The notes beneath the pieces are model-generated. The model was not told the origin of the DNA. It made no database searches and worked only from the letters and a program-made list of their open reading frames with translations. A stretch of DNA of 62,959 bases from an uncultured Methanobrevibacter sp. (GTDB taxonomy: Archaea; Methanobacteriota; Methanobacteria; Methanobacteriales; Methanobacteriaceae). Each line of letters opens with the position of its first letter. Position 1 is the stretch's first letter. Positions 17,876 to 26,438 of the stretch are shown here, one piece after another. The DNA lies in contig CADAOO010000023.1 in NCBI GenBank assembly GCA_902789505.1, forward strand, positions 1-62,959. The letters run 5' to 3'. Made by a program: the position numbers and the translations under genes.

Positions 17876-18359
17876 AATAATCACACTTCATAAGTAAATT
17901 TTTCTCTTCGGCAATTTCTGAAATTTTATCAAATACCATCTGTTTTTTGCCGATGTCAACTTCAATATTAATTAATGAAGTAGATTTTTCTTCTCCATTC
18001 AACTTAATATCAAATGCAACAATATCAACACCATCAAGTGCATTGATTTTATCCATTGTATCTCTCAAGTCCTGGTCAACAATGTCCCCAAATAGAATGG
18101 TAGTGATCTTTTCCTTTCTGATAACACCGTCCATTTCAATTACACTGAATCCTAACTCTTCAAATTTATTTATTAAACCTGCAAGATCCGCCTGTTCACC
18201 TTCCACTGTAAGCTGAACCGGAACTTTACCATTTTCATTTTTATAGTCTCTTTTATGGATAACAGTTACTAAATTAGCACCAAATGTACTTATCGGTTCT
18301 AATACTCTGAGCAATTGTCCAGGACTATCCAAAAGTTCTAGAACTAAATTCATTTTCAT
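17868..18359 (-). CDS. tandem ACT-domain regulatory protein
   Basis: This protein of about 163 residues has two ACT-like halves (MNLVLELLDSPGQLLRVLEP at the start, and ITTILFGDIVDQDLRDTMDK from about residue 92). ACT domains bind amino acids and regulate enzymes. The gene overlaps hom by eight bases, so it probably tunes the aspartate-family pathway at the homoserine step. The ATG at 18359 is preferred over an in-frame GTG nine bases upstream because that GTG is part of the GTGAT ribosome binding site. Confidence 0.82.
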   Translation of the reverse strand: MKMNLVLELLDSPGQLLRVLEPISTFGANLVTVIHKRDYKNENGKVPVQLTVEGEQADLAGLINKFEELGFSVIEMDGVIRKEKITTILFGDIVDQDLRDTMDKINALDGVDIVAFDIKLNGEEKSTSLINIEVDIGKKQMVFDKISEIAEEKNLLMKCDYYG

Positions 18360-18370
18360 ATAAATCACGC

Positions 18371-18563
18371 TTAATTAGTCCAATCTGCAATTTTTACTTT
18401 GAGATTTCCGTCTTTATCAATCCGGATTTTTCTCATGAGCTTCATCTTCACGGGTTAAATTCAAATTATCTGTAATGTACCAGGTTTCATCTGAATCCGG
18501 AATATCTTCTAAAATCTTTGAGAATTTTTCAATAATATCTTCAGCATCTTTTTCGATTGTCAT
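18371..18563 (-). pseudogene. gatC: archaeal GatC-like Asp-tRNA(Asn)/Glu-tRNA(Gln) amidotransferase subunit, frameshifted
   Basis: The ATG at 18563 follows AGGAG and encodes MTIEKDAEDIIEKFSKILED through TREDEAHEKNPD, then stops at 18417. The C-terminal family end (IRIDKDGNLKVKIADWTN) continues in another frame to a TAA at 18371-18373, so the whole region is one base out of phase. The first part matches the archaeal GatC type, which stabilises the GatA/GatB amidotransferase forming Asn-tRNA or Gln-tRNA. Its place beside asnB, ACT and hom fits. The break lies within about 18417-18440, beside CATGAGAAA. The 48-residue first frame may be a truncated product. Confidence 0.7.
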
Positions 18564-18652
18564 CAATAAAACTCCTTAATAGTTAATAATATTATTATTT
18601 TATTTTTTGATATTAATAAAGTTAAAGATTAAAATAACAAAAAAATAGAAAA

Positions 18653-20101
18653 TTATCCCAAATATTGGGAAATGTCAGTATCTTTTAAAATCTTTTTTCT
18701 TAAAATTTTGTCAATGCCCGTGCCATATTGGGCTGCCTTTTTAGGTCTGTAAGCTATTTCATAATCAAGACCCTCTTCAAATGCCAATTTTCTTAAAAAA
18801 CTTTTTCTCATATCATCATGCATTGAAACTATCTTTTTATTGTCTGGAATGTTCAATACCAGTTCCACCAGCGCCTTGTCTAAAAACGGCAGTCTTAACT
18901 CAACGGAATTAAGCATTGAGCATGCATCATCCCTTTCAAGATTAACATGATACATGTTTGACATGTCCTCACGCAGGTTATAATTTAGTGTTCCGTCAAC
19001 AAAGCTTTTAAGATATCTTTTATATCCGCCGAACAGTTCATCTGCACCCTGACCTGAAATGGCAACTTTAATGCCGTCGCGGGCCACCATCTTTGTTGCA
19101 AAATATGTTGTAAGGCCAACGCCCACCTTCATAAGATTGTCATCACCTATTGCCTTTACAACCTGAGGCAAAGCTTCACGAATCCTATCTTCTGTAACTT
19201 CAAATATCTCCAAAGGCAGATTAATGGATTTTGAAGCCTTTATTGCGGCCTCAACATCTTTGGAACCTTCAATGCCCACTGCATAAAGAGTGACTTTCAA
19301 AGGAATATTTTCCGAGATTTCCTTTAAAAGCAATGCAAGATATGAACTGTCAACGCCGCCTGAAAATATTACACCGACTTGCCTTAATCCTTCGACTCTC
19401 TTAACCAGGCTTAATCTCAAGAACTTGTCTATCTTATCCACATCCCCGTCAAAGACCTTTTCATAAATTGCCTGTGCCGGAGATATATCCTGCCAGTTAT
19501 AGAGAATGTGTTCCGGCTTTAGGGTGTCAATGTCACTGAATCCGACCTCCTTTAAAGATTCCCTTGTAGATGCAAATCCCATTAAATCAGCATTTTTTGA
19601 ATAGAATAATGGTTTTACTCCTAGAGGGTCACGTGCAATAGCCAGGTTTTCACCATCCCAGACAGCAAATGCGTAGTCCCCATCAATCAATCGGATCGCC
19701 ATCTGAACTGCCTTCAATAAATCACCCTTGTTGTAAAAATCAATCAGATAAAGGAGGGCTTCACTGTCCGAGGTGATTTCCGCTTCGACACCCACCTTTT
19801 TGACCAGATTTCGGATAGTTGCAAAATTGTATAATTCCCCATTGAAAACCAAAACCAGATTTTCATTTGAAACCGGCTGAGGCTTTGACAATCTGTCGTT
19901 GCCGTCATAAATGGAAAGAAGATTATGGCCAAAAGCTATCCCATAATCATTGTCATCATAAAAGTCATCCGGATCAATATCCGTGCAGATTTCATCCAGA
20001 AATACTCCTGACGAATCAGGACCTCTATTCCTGGAGGTTTTCAGCATTTTAACTATATCGTTTCCTTTAAAATCGCCTTGCAGACCAACTATAGAACACA
20101 T
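18653..20101 (-). CDS. asnB: asparagine synthetase (glutamine-hydrolysing)
   Basis: This 482-residue enzyme makes asparagine from aspartate, ATP and glutamine. Cys2 (MCSIVGLQGD) is the glutaminase nucleophile and RNRGPDSSGV is the glutamine-binding segment. The synthetase domain has the PP-loop VIFSGGVDSSYLA and SGQGADELFGGYKRY. The length fits the archaeal type, which is shorter than bacterial AsnB. It shares a neighbourhood with gatC, a subunit of the other route to Asn-tRNA. Confidence 0.93.
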   Translation of the reverse strand: MCSIVGLQGDFKGNDIVKMLKTSRNRGPDSSGVFLDEICTDIDPDDFYDDNDYGIAFGHNLLSIYDGNDRLSKPQPVSNENLVLVFNGELYNFATIRNLVKKVGVEAEITSDSEALLYLIDFYNKGDLLKAVQMAIRLIDGDYAFAVWDGENLAIARDPLGVKPLFYSKNADLMGFASTRESLKEVGFSDIDTLKPEHILYNWQDISPAQAIYEKVFDGDVDKIDKFLRLSLVKRVEGLRQVGVIFSGGVDSSYLALLLKEISENIPLKVTLYAVGIEGSKDVEAAIKASKSINLPLEIFEVTEDRIREALPQVVKAIGDDNLMKVGVGLTTYFATKMVARDGIKVAISGQGADELFGGYKRYLKSFVDGTLNYNLREDMSNMYHVNLERDDACSMLNSVELRLPFLDKALVELVLNIPDNKKIVSMHDDMRKSFLRKLAFEEGLDYEIAYRPKKAAQYGTGIDKILRKKILKDTDISQYLG

Positions 20102-20412
20102 AATATCTAATTCTATTTTATTATTTTAACTTAATAATTTCATCCTTTTAATTCGTCAAACATATTAATCGCCTAAAACTTAATTAATATTTAAAAGTTG
20201 ATGATTAACGTTTTTACCTTTTAACTTGGGTATCTTTGAAAAAAAAGTTTTATTAAACTTCATCCTTGCTATTTAGTATTTAATGCCATGTTAGTATTTA
20301 AAGTTCATCGAAAATATTTATAAAACTAAATTAAAATTTACATCTTCAATAACTGTCAGTTTAAATTTCTCTTCCAGTATGCAAACCCTGATGAATTTGA
20401 TTATGACTGTTT
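20102..20412. other. intergenic region with promoter of asnB and a dispersed repeat
   Basis: The spacer of 311 bases between asnB (start 20101) and the end of the PadR gene holds one copy of a repeat shared with 46.5 kb (20203-20313). AT-rich sequence next to asnB probably holds its promoter. No open frame is convincing. Confidence 0.6.
20203..20313. repeat. dispersed repeat, copy A
   Basis: This copy aligns with 46554-46660 over about 110 bases. Shared blocks are GATTAAYGTTTT, TTTTTAACYTG, TATCWTTGAAAAAAAAG, TTTTATTAAACTT and, after a more variable 30 bases, ATTTAAAGTTCATC. The core contains a perfect hairpin, AAGTTT TATT AAACTT. On the minus strand that hairpin is followed by T8 and preceded, about 60 bases upstream, by CTTTAAATA. 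Both copies are in the same orientation. It may be a tiny transcription unit, a terminator or a non-autonomous mobile element. Confidence 0.6.
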
Positions 20413-20829
20413 TCAAAATCCGTCCATAGTCTCAAACAATAATTTCCATTGAGGATTGTTATGAATTATATCAAACCGGGAATACATGTAGTTCAATACC
20501 TGTACACCCTCATTAGTTATCCCGAAATATTTTATTTTCTTATTGTTTTTAACTTTCAACTCACTGACAATAAGATTCAAATCTTCAAGCCTATTCAAAA
20601 TAGGATAAATATTGCTGGGGCTTGATTTTTTTAAAGATCCTTCCTCAATCAGTATTGTGAAAAATGCATCCAATTCATTTAAAATTGCATAACCATGAAT
20701 CGGACCTTTGAATTTAATAATCCATAAAATCAAAAAACGAGACATTCCATTTACATAATGTTTGATTATGGAATTGTTGGTGATAACTTCAACACGATTG
20801 TTTTGAACAGATGAATTCGAATCGCCCAT
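20413..20829 (-). CDS. PadR-family transcriptional regulator
   Basis: This 138-residue DNA-binding protein has a winged helix typical of PadR: FLILWIIKFKGPIHGYAILNELD, then SPSNIYPILNRLEDLNLIVSE and KYFGITNEGVQVLNY. It has a polar N-terminal extension of about 25 residues and lacks the long C-terminal dimerisation coil of large PadR proteins. It is transcribed away from mtrH across a 656-base spacer, so mtrH or the gene itself is the obvious candidate target. The inducer is unknown. Confidence 0.85.
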   Translation of the reverse strand: MGDSNSSVQNNRVEVITNNSIIKHYVNGMSRFLILWIIKFKGPIHGYAILNELDAFFTILIEEGSLKKSSPSNIYPILNRLEDLNLIVSELKVKNNKKIKYFGITNEGVQVLNYMYSRFDIIHNNPQWKLLFETMDGF

Positions 20830-21388
20830 ATTTTATAGTCCCAAAAATTAAATTATAAAAATCATGATTATGCAAATTAAATTGACTAATAATAAATTAT
20901 AATTTAAATTATATATAAACCCATATTATAAAATTAATAACAATTAAGCAAATAACCTAATTTTAAATTAAAAATATCCTATAGATTGATAGTAACATCA
21001 TACAACACATATTTTAAAAAAAAGGAAAAATTAAATTTTTACAGTAAATTTAAACAATTATTTCTTAATAATAAACATAATTCAATCATTACAAAACAAA
21101 ATATGTCATATTAATTTTACATTTATTTAAAAAACAAATTAAAATCATTATTTAAAGAATATCTCATTAAATTTTCAATTAAAATTCATAATCATGATTA
21201 ATCATTATTAATTAATTATTTTAAGTTTATTAAGATAAAATAATTAAAATATACCAAATATACCTTATTTTCATCAAATATTGAAATATCCCCCATATTT
21301 TTTGATTTAAAACTGTATAATATAATTTAATAAATTTTAAACAATAACTAATATATTTTTAATATATTATAAAATTTATAATATTGAC

Positions 21389-21397
21389 TTATATATA
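21389..21397 (+). promoter_or_regulatory. TATA box of mtrH
   Basis: TTATATATA lies about 90 bases before the mtrH start and about 28 bases before the leader hairpin. The predicted transcript therefore begins at or very near the hairpin. Confidence 0.5.
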
Positions 21398-21420
21398 GCT
21401 AAATAAAATATATTTATTAG

Positions 21421-21461
21421 ACTTAACTTTAATTTTTTTAAAGTAAAATTGAAAGTTAGGT
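21421..21461 (+). promoter_or_regulatory. mtrH leader hairpin
   Basis: ACTTAACTTTAATTTT and AAAATTGAAAGTTAGGT can pair into a stem of about 16 bp with one G-U pair and one bulge around a short loop. It begins about where transcription should start and ends before the GAGGT ribosome binding site at 21473-21477. It could protect the 5' end, set mRNA stability or bind a regulator. Confidence 0.5.
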
Positions 21462-21485
21462 CGAAAAATATAGAGGTTAAATTAA

Positions 21486-22424
21486 ATGTTTAAATTTGAT
21501 AAAGAACAAGTAGTTTTTGACTTTGCAGGAGTCAAAATGGGTGGACAACCTGGAGAATATCCAACCGTTTTGGCAGGAACCATTTTCTATGGTGGTCACA
21601 ATATTCTTAATGATGAATTAACTGGGGATTTCGATAAAGATCGAGCCGAACAACTAGTTAATGATATGGCATCAATTTCAGATGTAACCGGTAATCCATT
21701 TATTGTGCAGGTTTTCGGACAAACTGTTGAAGCTCTTCCAAAATATATCGAATACATCGGAGAAATCTGCGATGCACCATTTCTTATAGATTCAACATCC
21801 GGTGATGCAAGAGTTGCTGGCGCACAATATGCCGATGAAACTGGATTAACAGATAGAGCAATTTACAACTCAATTAACATGGCAGCAGATAAATCAGAAC
21901 TTGATGCACTAGCTGAAACCAACATATCAGCTTCCATTATCTTAGGATTCAACCCTATGAACGCTACCATTGAAGGAAAAATGGCAATGTGGGAAGATGG
22001 GGATGATGGAGCCTATGAAAAAGGTTTGCTTGAAGTTGCTGCTGACTGCGGTATCGATAAATTCATGATGGATACTGCCGTAACCCCACTAGGCCAAGGT
22101 GCAGGTATTGCTGCTAGAACCTCATTTGCAGAAAAGGCAAAATGGGGATACCCGGTCGGATCTGGAATTCACAACGTTCCATCTGCATGGGACTGGTTAA
22201 GAGAATACAAAAAGGCAGGGAATAAAACCGCATTTACAGTATGTGATATCGGCGCAAATATTGTGCAGGTAATGTGCGGTGGAGATTTCGTTCTCTTTGG
22301 ACCAATCGAAAATGCTAAAATTGCATTTCCGGCAGTAGCACAGACAGACATGTTTATGTGTGAAGCTGTAAAACCAATGGGAACCGAACCTGTTGATTAT
22401 CACCCAATAAATAAGTTGTTATAA
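21486..22424 (+). CDS. mtrH: tetrahydromethanopterin S-methyltransferase subunit H (MtrH), stand-alone copy
   Basis: This 312-residue protein has the MtrH start FKFDKEQVVFDFAGVKMGGQ and conserved segments PFLIDSTSGDARVAGAQYA, MMDTAVTPLGQGAG and YPVGSGIHNVPSAWDW. MtrH moves the methyl group between methyl-H4MPT and the corrinoid of MtrA in the energy-conserving Mtr complex. Normally mtrH ends an mtrEDCBAFGH operon; here none of the other subunits flanks it. It may be a paralog working with a soluble corrinoid methyl carrier, as proposed for MtrH homologs in methylotrophic systems, or the organism's only mtrH moved elsewhere. No corrinoid protein is in the window. Confidence 0.92.
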   Translation: MFKFDKEQVVFDFAGVKMGGQPGEYPTVLAGTIFYGGHNILNDELTGDFDKDRAEQLVNDMASISDVTGNPFIVQVFGQTVEALPKYIEYIGEICDAPFLIDSTSGDARVAGAQYADETGLTDRAIYNSINMAADKSELDALAETNISASIILGFNPMNATIEGKMAMWEDGDDGAYEKGLLEVAADCGIDKFMMDTAVTPLGQGAGIAARTSFAEKAKWGYPVGSGIHNVPSAWDWLREYKKAGNKTAFTVCDIGANIVQVMCGGDFVLFGPIENAKIAFPAVAQTDMFMCEAVKPMGTEPVDYHPINKLL

Positions 22425-22515
22425 TTTATCAAAGATACTGCTTTTTCAACCTCGACATCAATGAAAATATCTTTAAGGATATTTTTCAAATCTAAACAAA
22501 AATATAAACCGAATT

Positions 22516-22542
22516 AGCACTGGATATCTACCATCCAGTGCT
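22516..22542. repeat. perfect 10-bp hairpin between mtrH and zinc-ribbon genes
   Basis: AGCACTGGAT and ATCCAGTGCT flank a 7-base loop and sit between the convergent ends of mtrH and the zinc-ribbon gene. The adjoining run of ten As is, on the minus strand, a poly-T tract directly after the stop of the zinc-ribbon gene and likely terminates it. The hairpin may stabilise the mtrH mRNA end. Confidence 0.55.
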
Positions 22543-22559
22543 TAAAAAAAAAATTTCAA

Positions 22560-22835
22560 TTAATCATTTGCCCATCTTTTTAATTTAGGAAACACTTCAT
22601 TCATCATTGCGCTGGCCTGTGCATTATCAATTTCAGGATGAACTTCAACCATCTTTTCAATGCAGAAATTCATCATCTCATCCATTGACATGTCTGAAGT
22701 GAATTCACCATCTTTAAAACAGTATAGGCAGTAATCTTCATTTTTTGTTCCGTCTGCATTGGTTCCAAAGAGCTTATCATCAGCCAAAGGCATTGCACAG
22801 GACTGGCAGAATTTTTGGTTTTCAAAATCATTCAT
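22560..22835 (-). CDS. putative zinc-ribbon protein
   Basis: From the ATG at 22835 (after GGTGAT) the protein has about 91 residues. It contains FCQSCAMPLADDKLFGTNAD and DYCLYCFKDGEF, the zf-ribbon_2 family pattern with two CxxC pairs, followed by a helical tail (MDEMMNFCIEKMVEVHP). Such proteins are common in anaerobes, often beside transporters or regulators. Function is unknown. Upstream methionines in the frame lack a binding site. Confidence 0.75.
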   Translation of the reverse strand: MNDFENQKFCQSCAMPLADDKLFGTNADGTKNEDYCLYCFKDGEFTSDMSMDEMMNFCIEKMVEVHPEIDNAQASAMMNEVFPKLKRWAND

Positions 22836-22904
22836 GATATCACCATTACTTAATATTAACATGATTCTATTTAAATCAAATCACAGAGCGTCTGAAAAAT
22901 AATT

Positions 22905-23630
22905 TTAAATTGAAACATCCGTTTTTGTGAAATAGATATATGAAATGACCAGTCCGATTACAAAAGTTGCCAGAATAACCCCATATGAAACTGTGATGCT
23001 TGTGCTGTACTCTGCTATCTCACCGGATGCAATCAGATACGGACATACCCACGGAACAAACGGTGCCCAGTTTTGACCATAGACCATAAGATTCACCAAT
23101 GCCAATCCTGCACCGCCGATCATTGCCGGAACCATGTTTGTAATGAACAGTGATACAAACACGAACGGAGAGAATGACAAAAACAAAAGCACATTGGCAT
23201 ATAATAGCTGTGCAAAGCCATCTGCAAATATCTTTAAACTGAATCCGTCAAGACCCGCCGCAAAACCAAATGCAAGTGTTGATATGCTGGTGACAACTGT
23301 TAAAATCACAATCCATACTAAAAACATTATATATTTGCTTGCCAGGAACTTTTCCCTTGATACCGGAATTGTCAGCATTGTCTTTAAGGTATGCTCATTG
23401 TACTCTCTTCCAAACAGATAGGAAATGATTATTGCAAAAATCAAAACCGCAAACATTGCTGACATGTACATGTTCACGTTGGTGAATAATGCCTCAAAGG
23501 TTTGCCCCTCGTCAAAGGATGTAACCGCAATAAACATCAGCAGCGGAGGAAGAACAGCTCCAAGCAAGCTTAACAGAAATATTTTTGATCTTTTGAGTTT
23601 TAAAAATTCCATTTCAATAAAAGTAAACAT
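22905..23630 (-). CDS. ABC-2-type transporter permease
   Basis: The permease of about 241 residues has roughly six hydrophobic segments and the start MFTFIEMEFLKLKRSKIFLL typical of BcrB/lantibiotic-type ABC-2 permeases. FGREYNEHTLKTMLTIPVSR is the conserved cytoplasmic loop. It works with the ATPase encoded immediately upstream. The ATG at 23630 follows GAGGTGAT and comes a few bases after the ATPase stop. Cargo is unknown; relatives export peptide antibiotics. Confidence 0.85.
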   Translation of the reverse strand: MFTFIEMEFLKLKRSKIFLLSLLGAVLPPLLMFIAVTSFDEGQTFEALFTNVNMYMSAMFAVLIFAIIISYLFGREYNEHTLKTMLTIPVSREKFLASKYIMFLVWIVILTVVTSISTLAFGFAAGLDGFSLKIFADGFAQLLYANVLLFLSFSPFVFVSLFITNMVPAMIGGAGLALVNLMVYGQNWAPFVPWVCPYLIASGEIAEYSTSITVSYGVILATFVIGLVISYIYFTKTDVSI

Positions 23631-23639
23631 CAAATCACC

Positions 23640-24554
23640 TCAATTATTAGATACAAATCTGGTAAAGAACTCTTCCAGATTCTCTTCACACAGATTCACT
23701 TTTCTAACGTCAATGCCTGCCTTAACAAATAACTCATTGAATTTATCCCTCAGATTCAAATGTGTATACAGGCAGATTGTATTTTCACTGACTGTGAAAT
23801 CCTCATTTTCCTTAAGTTCCAGTGCTTTAAAAATTTTAACCGCCATAGCAGCGTCTGATACTTCGAATTCGACATGCTTGTCCAGCCTTTCAGAGAGCTC
23901 TTCACGTGTAATCTCTTCAATCAAAACTCCCCCGTCCATAAATCCGATGACATCGGCAATGTTTTCTATTTCACTTAAGATATGGGATGAAATTAGGATT
24001 GTTATTCCGAACTCATGTGACAATCTTTTAAGCAGCTGCCTGATTTCCTTTATTCCGAATGGGTCCAGACCATTTATGGGCTCATCCAAAATCAGCAATT
24101 CCGGACTATGCATAATTGCGGCTGCGATTCCCAGACGCTGTTTCATGCCCAATGAAAAATCCCTGAATTTTTTTGACTTTTCAGTATCCAAATTTACCAT
24201 CTTAAGAACAGAATTGATACGAAATGGGTCATAATCACCCCTTATTTTGGCAATTACCTTTAAGTTCTCATATGCTGTGAGATTTTCATAAAACCCTGGA
24301 GTTTCAATGATTGATCCTATATTTGAGTATACATTTGAGTATCTTCTAGCGTTTTTTCCGAAAAGGAATATGTCTCCACTGCTCGGATATGTCAAATTTA
24401 AAAGCATGCACATTGTTGTGGTTTTTCCTGCTCCGTTTTTACCCAAAAGCCCATAGATCTTACCTTTTTCCACATGCATATTTACTGAATTCACAACCAG
24501 ATTTTTGGAATATTTTTTTGACAAATTGTTTGTTTCGATGACGTAGTCTGACAC
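23640..24554 (-). CDS. ABC transporter ATP-binding protein (BcrA-like)
   Basis: The 304-residue ATPase has Walker A GLLGKNGAGKTTT, signature FSLGMKQRLGIAAA, Walker B PELLILDEPINGLDP and the switch His in ISSHILSE. The C-terminal 80 residues form the accessory domain common in bacitracin-type exporters. It pairs with the ABC-2 permease directly downstream. Both lie downstream of two DUF4013 membrane proteins and an XRE regulator on the same strand. Confidence 0.9.
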   Translation of the reverse strand: MSDYVIETNNLSKKYSKNLVVNSVNMHVEKGKIYGLLGKNGAGKTTTMCMLLNLTYPSSGDIFLFGKNARRYSNVYSNIGSIIETPGFYENLTAYENLKVIAKIRGDYDPFRINSVLKMVNLDTEKSKKFRDFSLGMKQRLGIAAAIMHSPELLILDEPINGLDPFGIKEIRQLLKRLSHEFGITILISSHILSEIENIADVIGFMDGGVLIEEITREELSERLDKHVEFEVSDAAMAVKIFKALELKENEDFTVSENTICLYTHLNLRDKFNELFVKAGIDVRKVNLCEENLEEFFTRFVSNN

Positions 24555-24615
24555 AGATAAAACCTCCCCTAAATTAGTTAAAAAAATGAAAGTGGAATGC
24601 GTTAAAACATTCCAT

Positions 24616-25452
24616 CTATTTTATGGATTCTCTATATATTGATCCGCAAACCCTGCTGAAAAATACAGTCATGTATGAATCTATAAACAATCCTTCAATT
24701 ATTGCAATAACAATGGATATGATTACTGCCTGATTGTTGATGACTGCTGCAAATGCTACTGTTATAAAGCTCAATATGATGCCTACAGCAACAGAAATAA
24801 TCATCATTACAATGACTGTGAACAGGACTATTCCAATATATTTTCCCCATCCTAGATTTGCAATATTGTCCGTAATTTCTCTAAAGTCAAATGCCTTTTT
24901 AATGCTGCCATATGCCACCATGTTGTTTACTGCCATAATCATGAGGAAATATGCAATTATAAAGAGCAACCCTGCAATTAAACTTACAATAATAAATACT
25001 GGTGAGTCACCCGCAAATGCTATTCCGGCAGCCCATACAATAACCGGAATGATATAATATGCCACGGCCACAATGAGGTATTTCATTCCTCTGACCAATA
25101 AGCCCGCAATGTCATTAAATCCCGGAAGATCTGCCTTCCTGTCAATTGAGAATTTTACAACATCATATTGATATCCTAATATGAACGATCCGACAATAAA
25201 ACTAATGACTGATAAACCAACCACAAGGTAAATGTCTCCTGCCGGCAACTGCGAAAACGGTATCTGTGATACTGTGCTGTTGGTGTTTTCAACAAGATGT
25301 ATTGACATTCTGAAAATATCAAATGATTTGATGCCTATGACTGTTGACAGTGCGCTTACTAAAGCAAACAGCACTCCGATTCCTAAAAGTTTTTTAATGT
25401 TAGTGAAGGGATATTTCAGCCCTTCAACGACGCAGTCAGTTATGCTTGCCAT
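24616..25452 (-). CDS. DUF4013 membrane protein (second copy)
   Basis: This protein of about 278 residues starts MASITDCVVEGLKYPFTNIK and has about six membrane segments, fitting DUF4013, a family of archaeal and some bacterial membrane proteins of unknown role. The ATG at 25452 is preferred since it follows GGTGAT. It is a diverged paralog of the next gene upstream (25462-26193), sharing the layout of an N-terminal amphipathic stretch, a RKADLPGFNDI-type loop and a FDFREI/FAFSEI segment. Confidence 0.78.
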   Translation of the reverse strand: MASITDCVVEGLKYPFTNIKKLLGIGVLFALVSALSTVIGIKSFDIFRMSIHLVENTNSTVSQIPFSQLPAGDIYLVVGLSVISFIVGSFILGYQYDVVKFSIDRKADLPGFNDIAGLLVRGMKYLIVAVAYYIIPVIVWAAGIAFAGDSPVFIIVSLIAGLLFIIAYFLMIMAVNNMVAYGSIKKAFDFREITDNIANLGWGKYIGIVLFTVIVMMIISVAVGIILSFITVAFAAVINNQAVIISIVIAIIEGLFIDSYMTVFFSRVCGSIYRESIK

Positions 25453-25461
25453 ATAAATCAC

Positions 25462-26193
25462 CTAGATTTGCATTGTGTAAAGCAATCCAATGGATCTTGA
25501 ATTGAATATGCTCAGGTATGATCCGACAATAAACAGGGTTATGGCTGAGTTAATCAATACGCCCAATACGAATATTCCGCTTGGGTCGGCACCTAAAACT
25601 GCTCCGGAAATTCCGAATGCTGTAAATATCAGTCCGATGATTGCAGTTACAACAAATGAAATGACTAATGTTATGATTATTAGCCCAACATATGTTATGA
25701 TGCATTCAAACCATCCGATTTCATCAATTACACTTTTAATTTCACTGAATGCAAATGCCTTTGAAAATGCTCCGTCATTGTATGCCATGTGACATACTCC
25801 CATTTGAATCATCAGCTCTGCAACTATGAAAATTACAAATGTAATCAGAGCTCCGAAAAGCATTAGTGCAGATGATGCAGCGCCTGATAAATTTCCGGCA
25901 ATGACTGCAAATATCAAGAATATTATGAATGGTATAAGCAGATAAGCTATTTGAACAATCACGACTTTTACACCGTCAATGAACATTTCTATCAAATCAT
26001 TGAATTCCGGCAACGGATCCCTTCCGTTGATTACTCCATGTACCGCATTGTTAATAACTCTATAATTGTATCCTGTAAGTAAGAATAGGGGCAGCAGCAG
26101 GAAGCTGAATAAACAGACAACTCCCAATATCACCAATTTTGTCCAGTCTTTTGTTGAATATTCAAGTGCGTCCTTGTATATATCTAAAATCAT
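25462..26193 (-). CDS. DUF4013 membrane protein (first copy)
   Basis: The 243-residue protein begins MILDIYKDALEYSTKDWTKL and has about six hydrophobic helices, with loop motifs NGRDPLPEFNDLIEMFIDG and KAFAFSEIKSVIDEIGW shared with its paralog downstream. The two genes are separated by about ten bases. It follows the XRE regulator by eight bases, so all three are probably co-transcribed. Function is unknown. Confidence 0.78.
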   Translation of the reverse strand: MILDIYKDALEYSTKDWTKLVILGVVCLFSFLLLPLFLLTGYNYRVINNAVHGVINGRDPLPEFNDLIEMFIDGVKVVIVQIAYLLIPFIIFLIFAVIAGNLSGAASSALMLFGALITFVIFIVAELMIQMGVCHMAYNDGAFSKAFAFSEIKSVIDEIGWFECIITYVGLIIITLVISFVVTAIIGLIFTAFGISGAVLGADPSGIFVLGVLINSAITLFIVGSYLSIFNSRSIGLLYTMQI

Positions 26194-26201
26194 TTTATCA
26201 C

Positions 26202-26438
26202 CTAATAATAATCATCATCAAAGATAAATATTTCTTCCATAATGAAATATTTCTCCCGATCTCCTTTAAACATCAGTTTATTAAAAACCTGGGTTATTTC
26301 ATAGGCCAAAAATAAAGACGGGTTATACCTACCATTTTCCAGCGCATTAATGGTTTGACGGGTAACACCAACTTTATCCCCAAGTTCTTTTTGGCTCAGT
26401 TTGAGCTCTTGCCTTAAATATTTAATCATGGTTCTCAT
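26202..26438 (-). CDS. XRE-family small HTH regulator
   Basis: The 78-residue protein is almost only a Cro/C1-type helix-turn-helix: [20 protein letters not shown], then [21 protein letters not shown]. It resembles the small regulators found next to membrane-protein operons (YgzD type). It is the first gene of a run with the two DUF4013 genes, and may repress its own promoter. An ATG three codons in (26429) is an alternative start. Confidence 0.82.
   Translation of the reverse strand: MRTMIKYLRQELKLSQKELGDKVGVTRQTINALENGRYNPSLFLAYEITQVFNKLMFKGDREKYFIMEEIFIFDDDYY

Larger units (their letters stand above)
20830..21485. other. long AT-rich divergent spacer between padR and mtrH
   Basis: Most of these 656 bases are runs of A and T, with TATA-like boxes for both directions. 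No open frame or tRNA is seen. Only the last 100 bases, next to mtrH, show clear structure. The length is unusual for this compact region. Confidence 0.6.
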
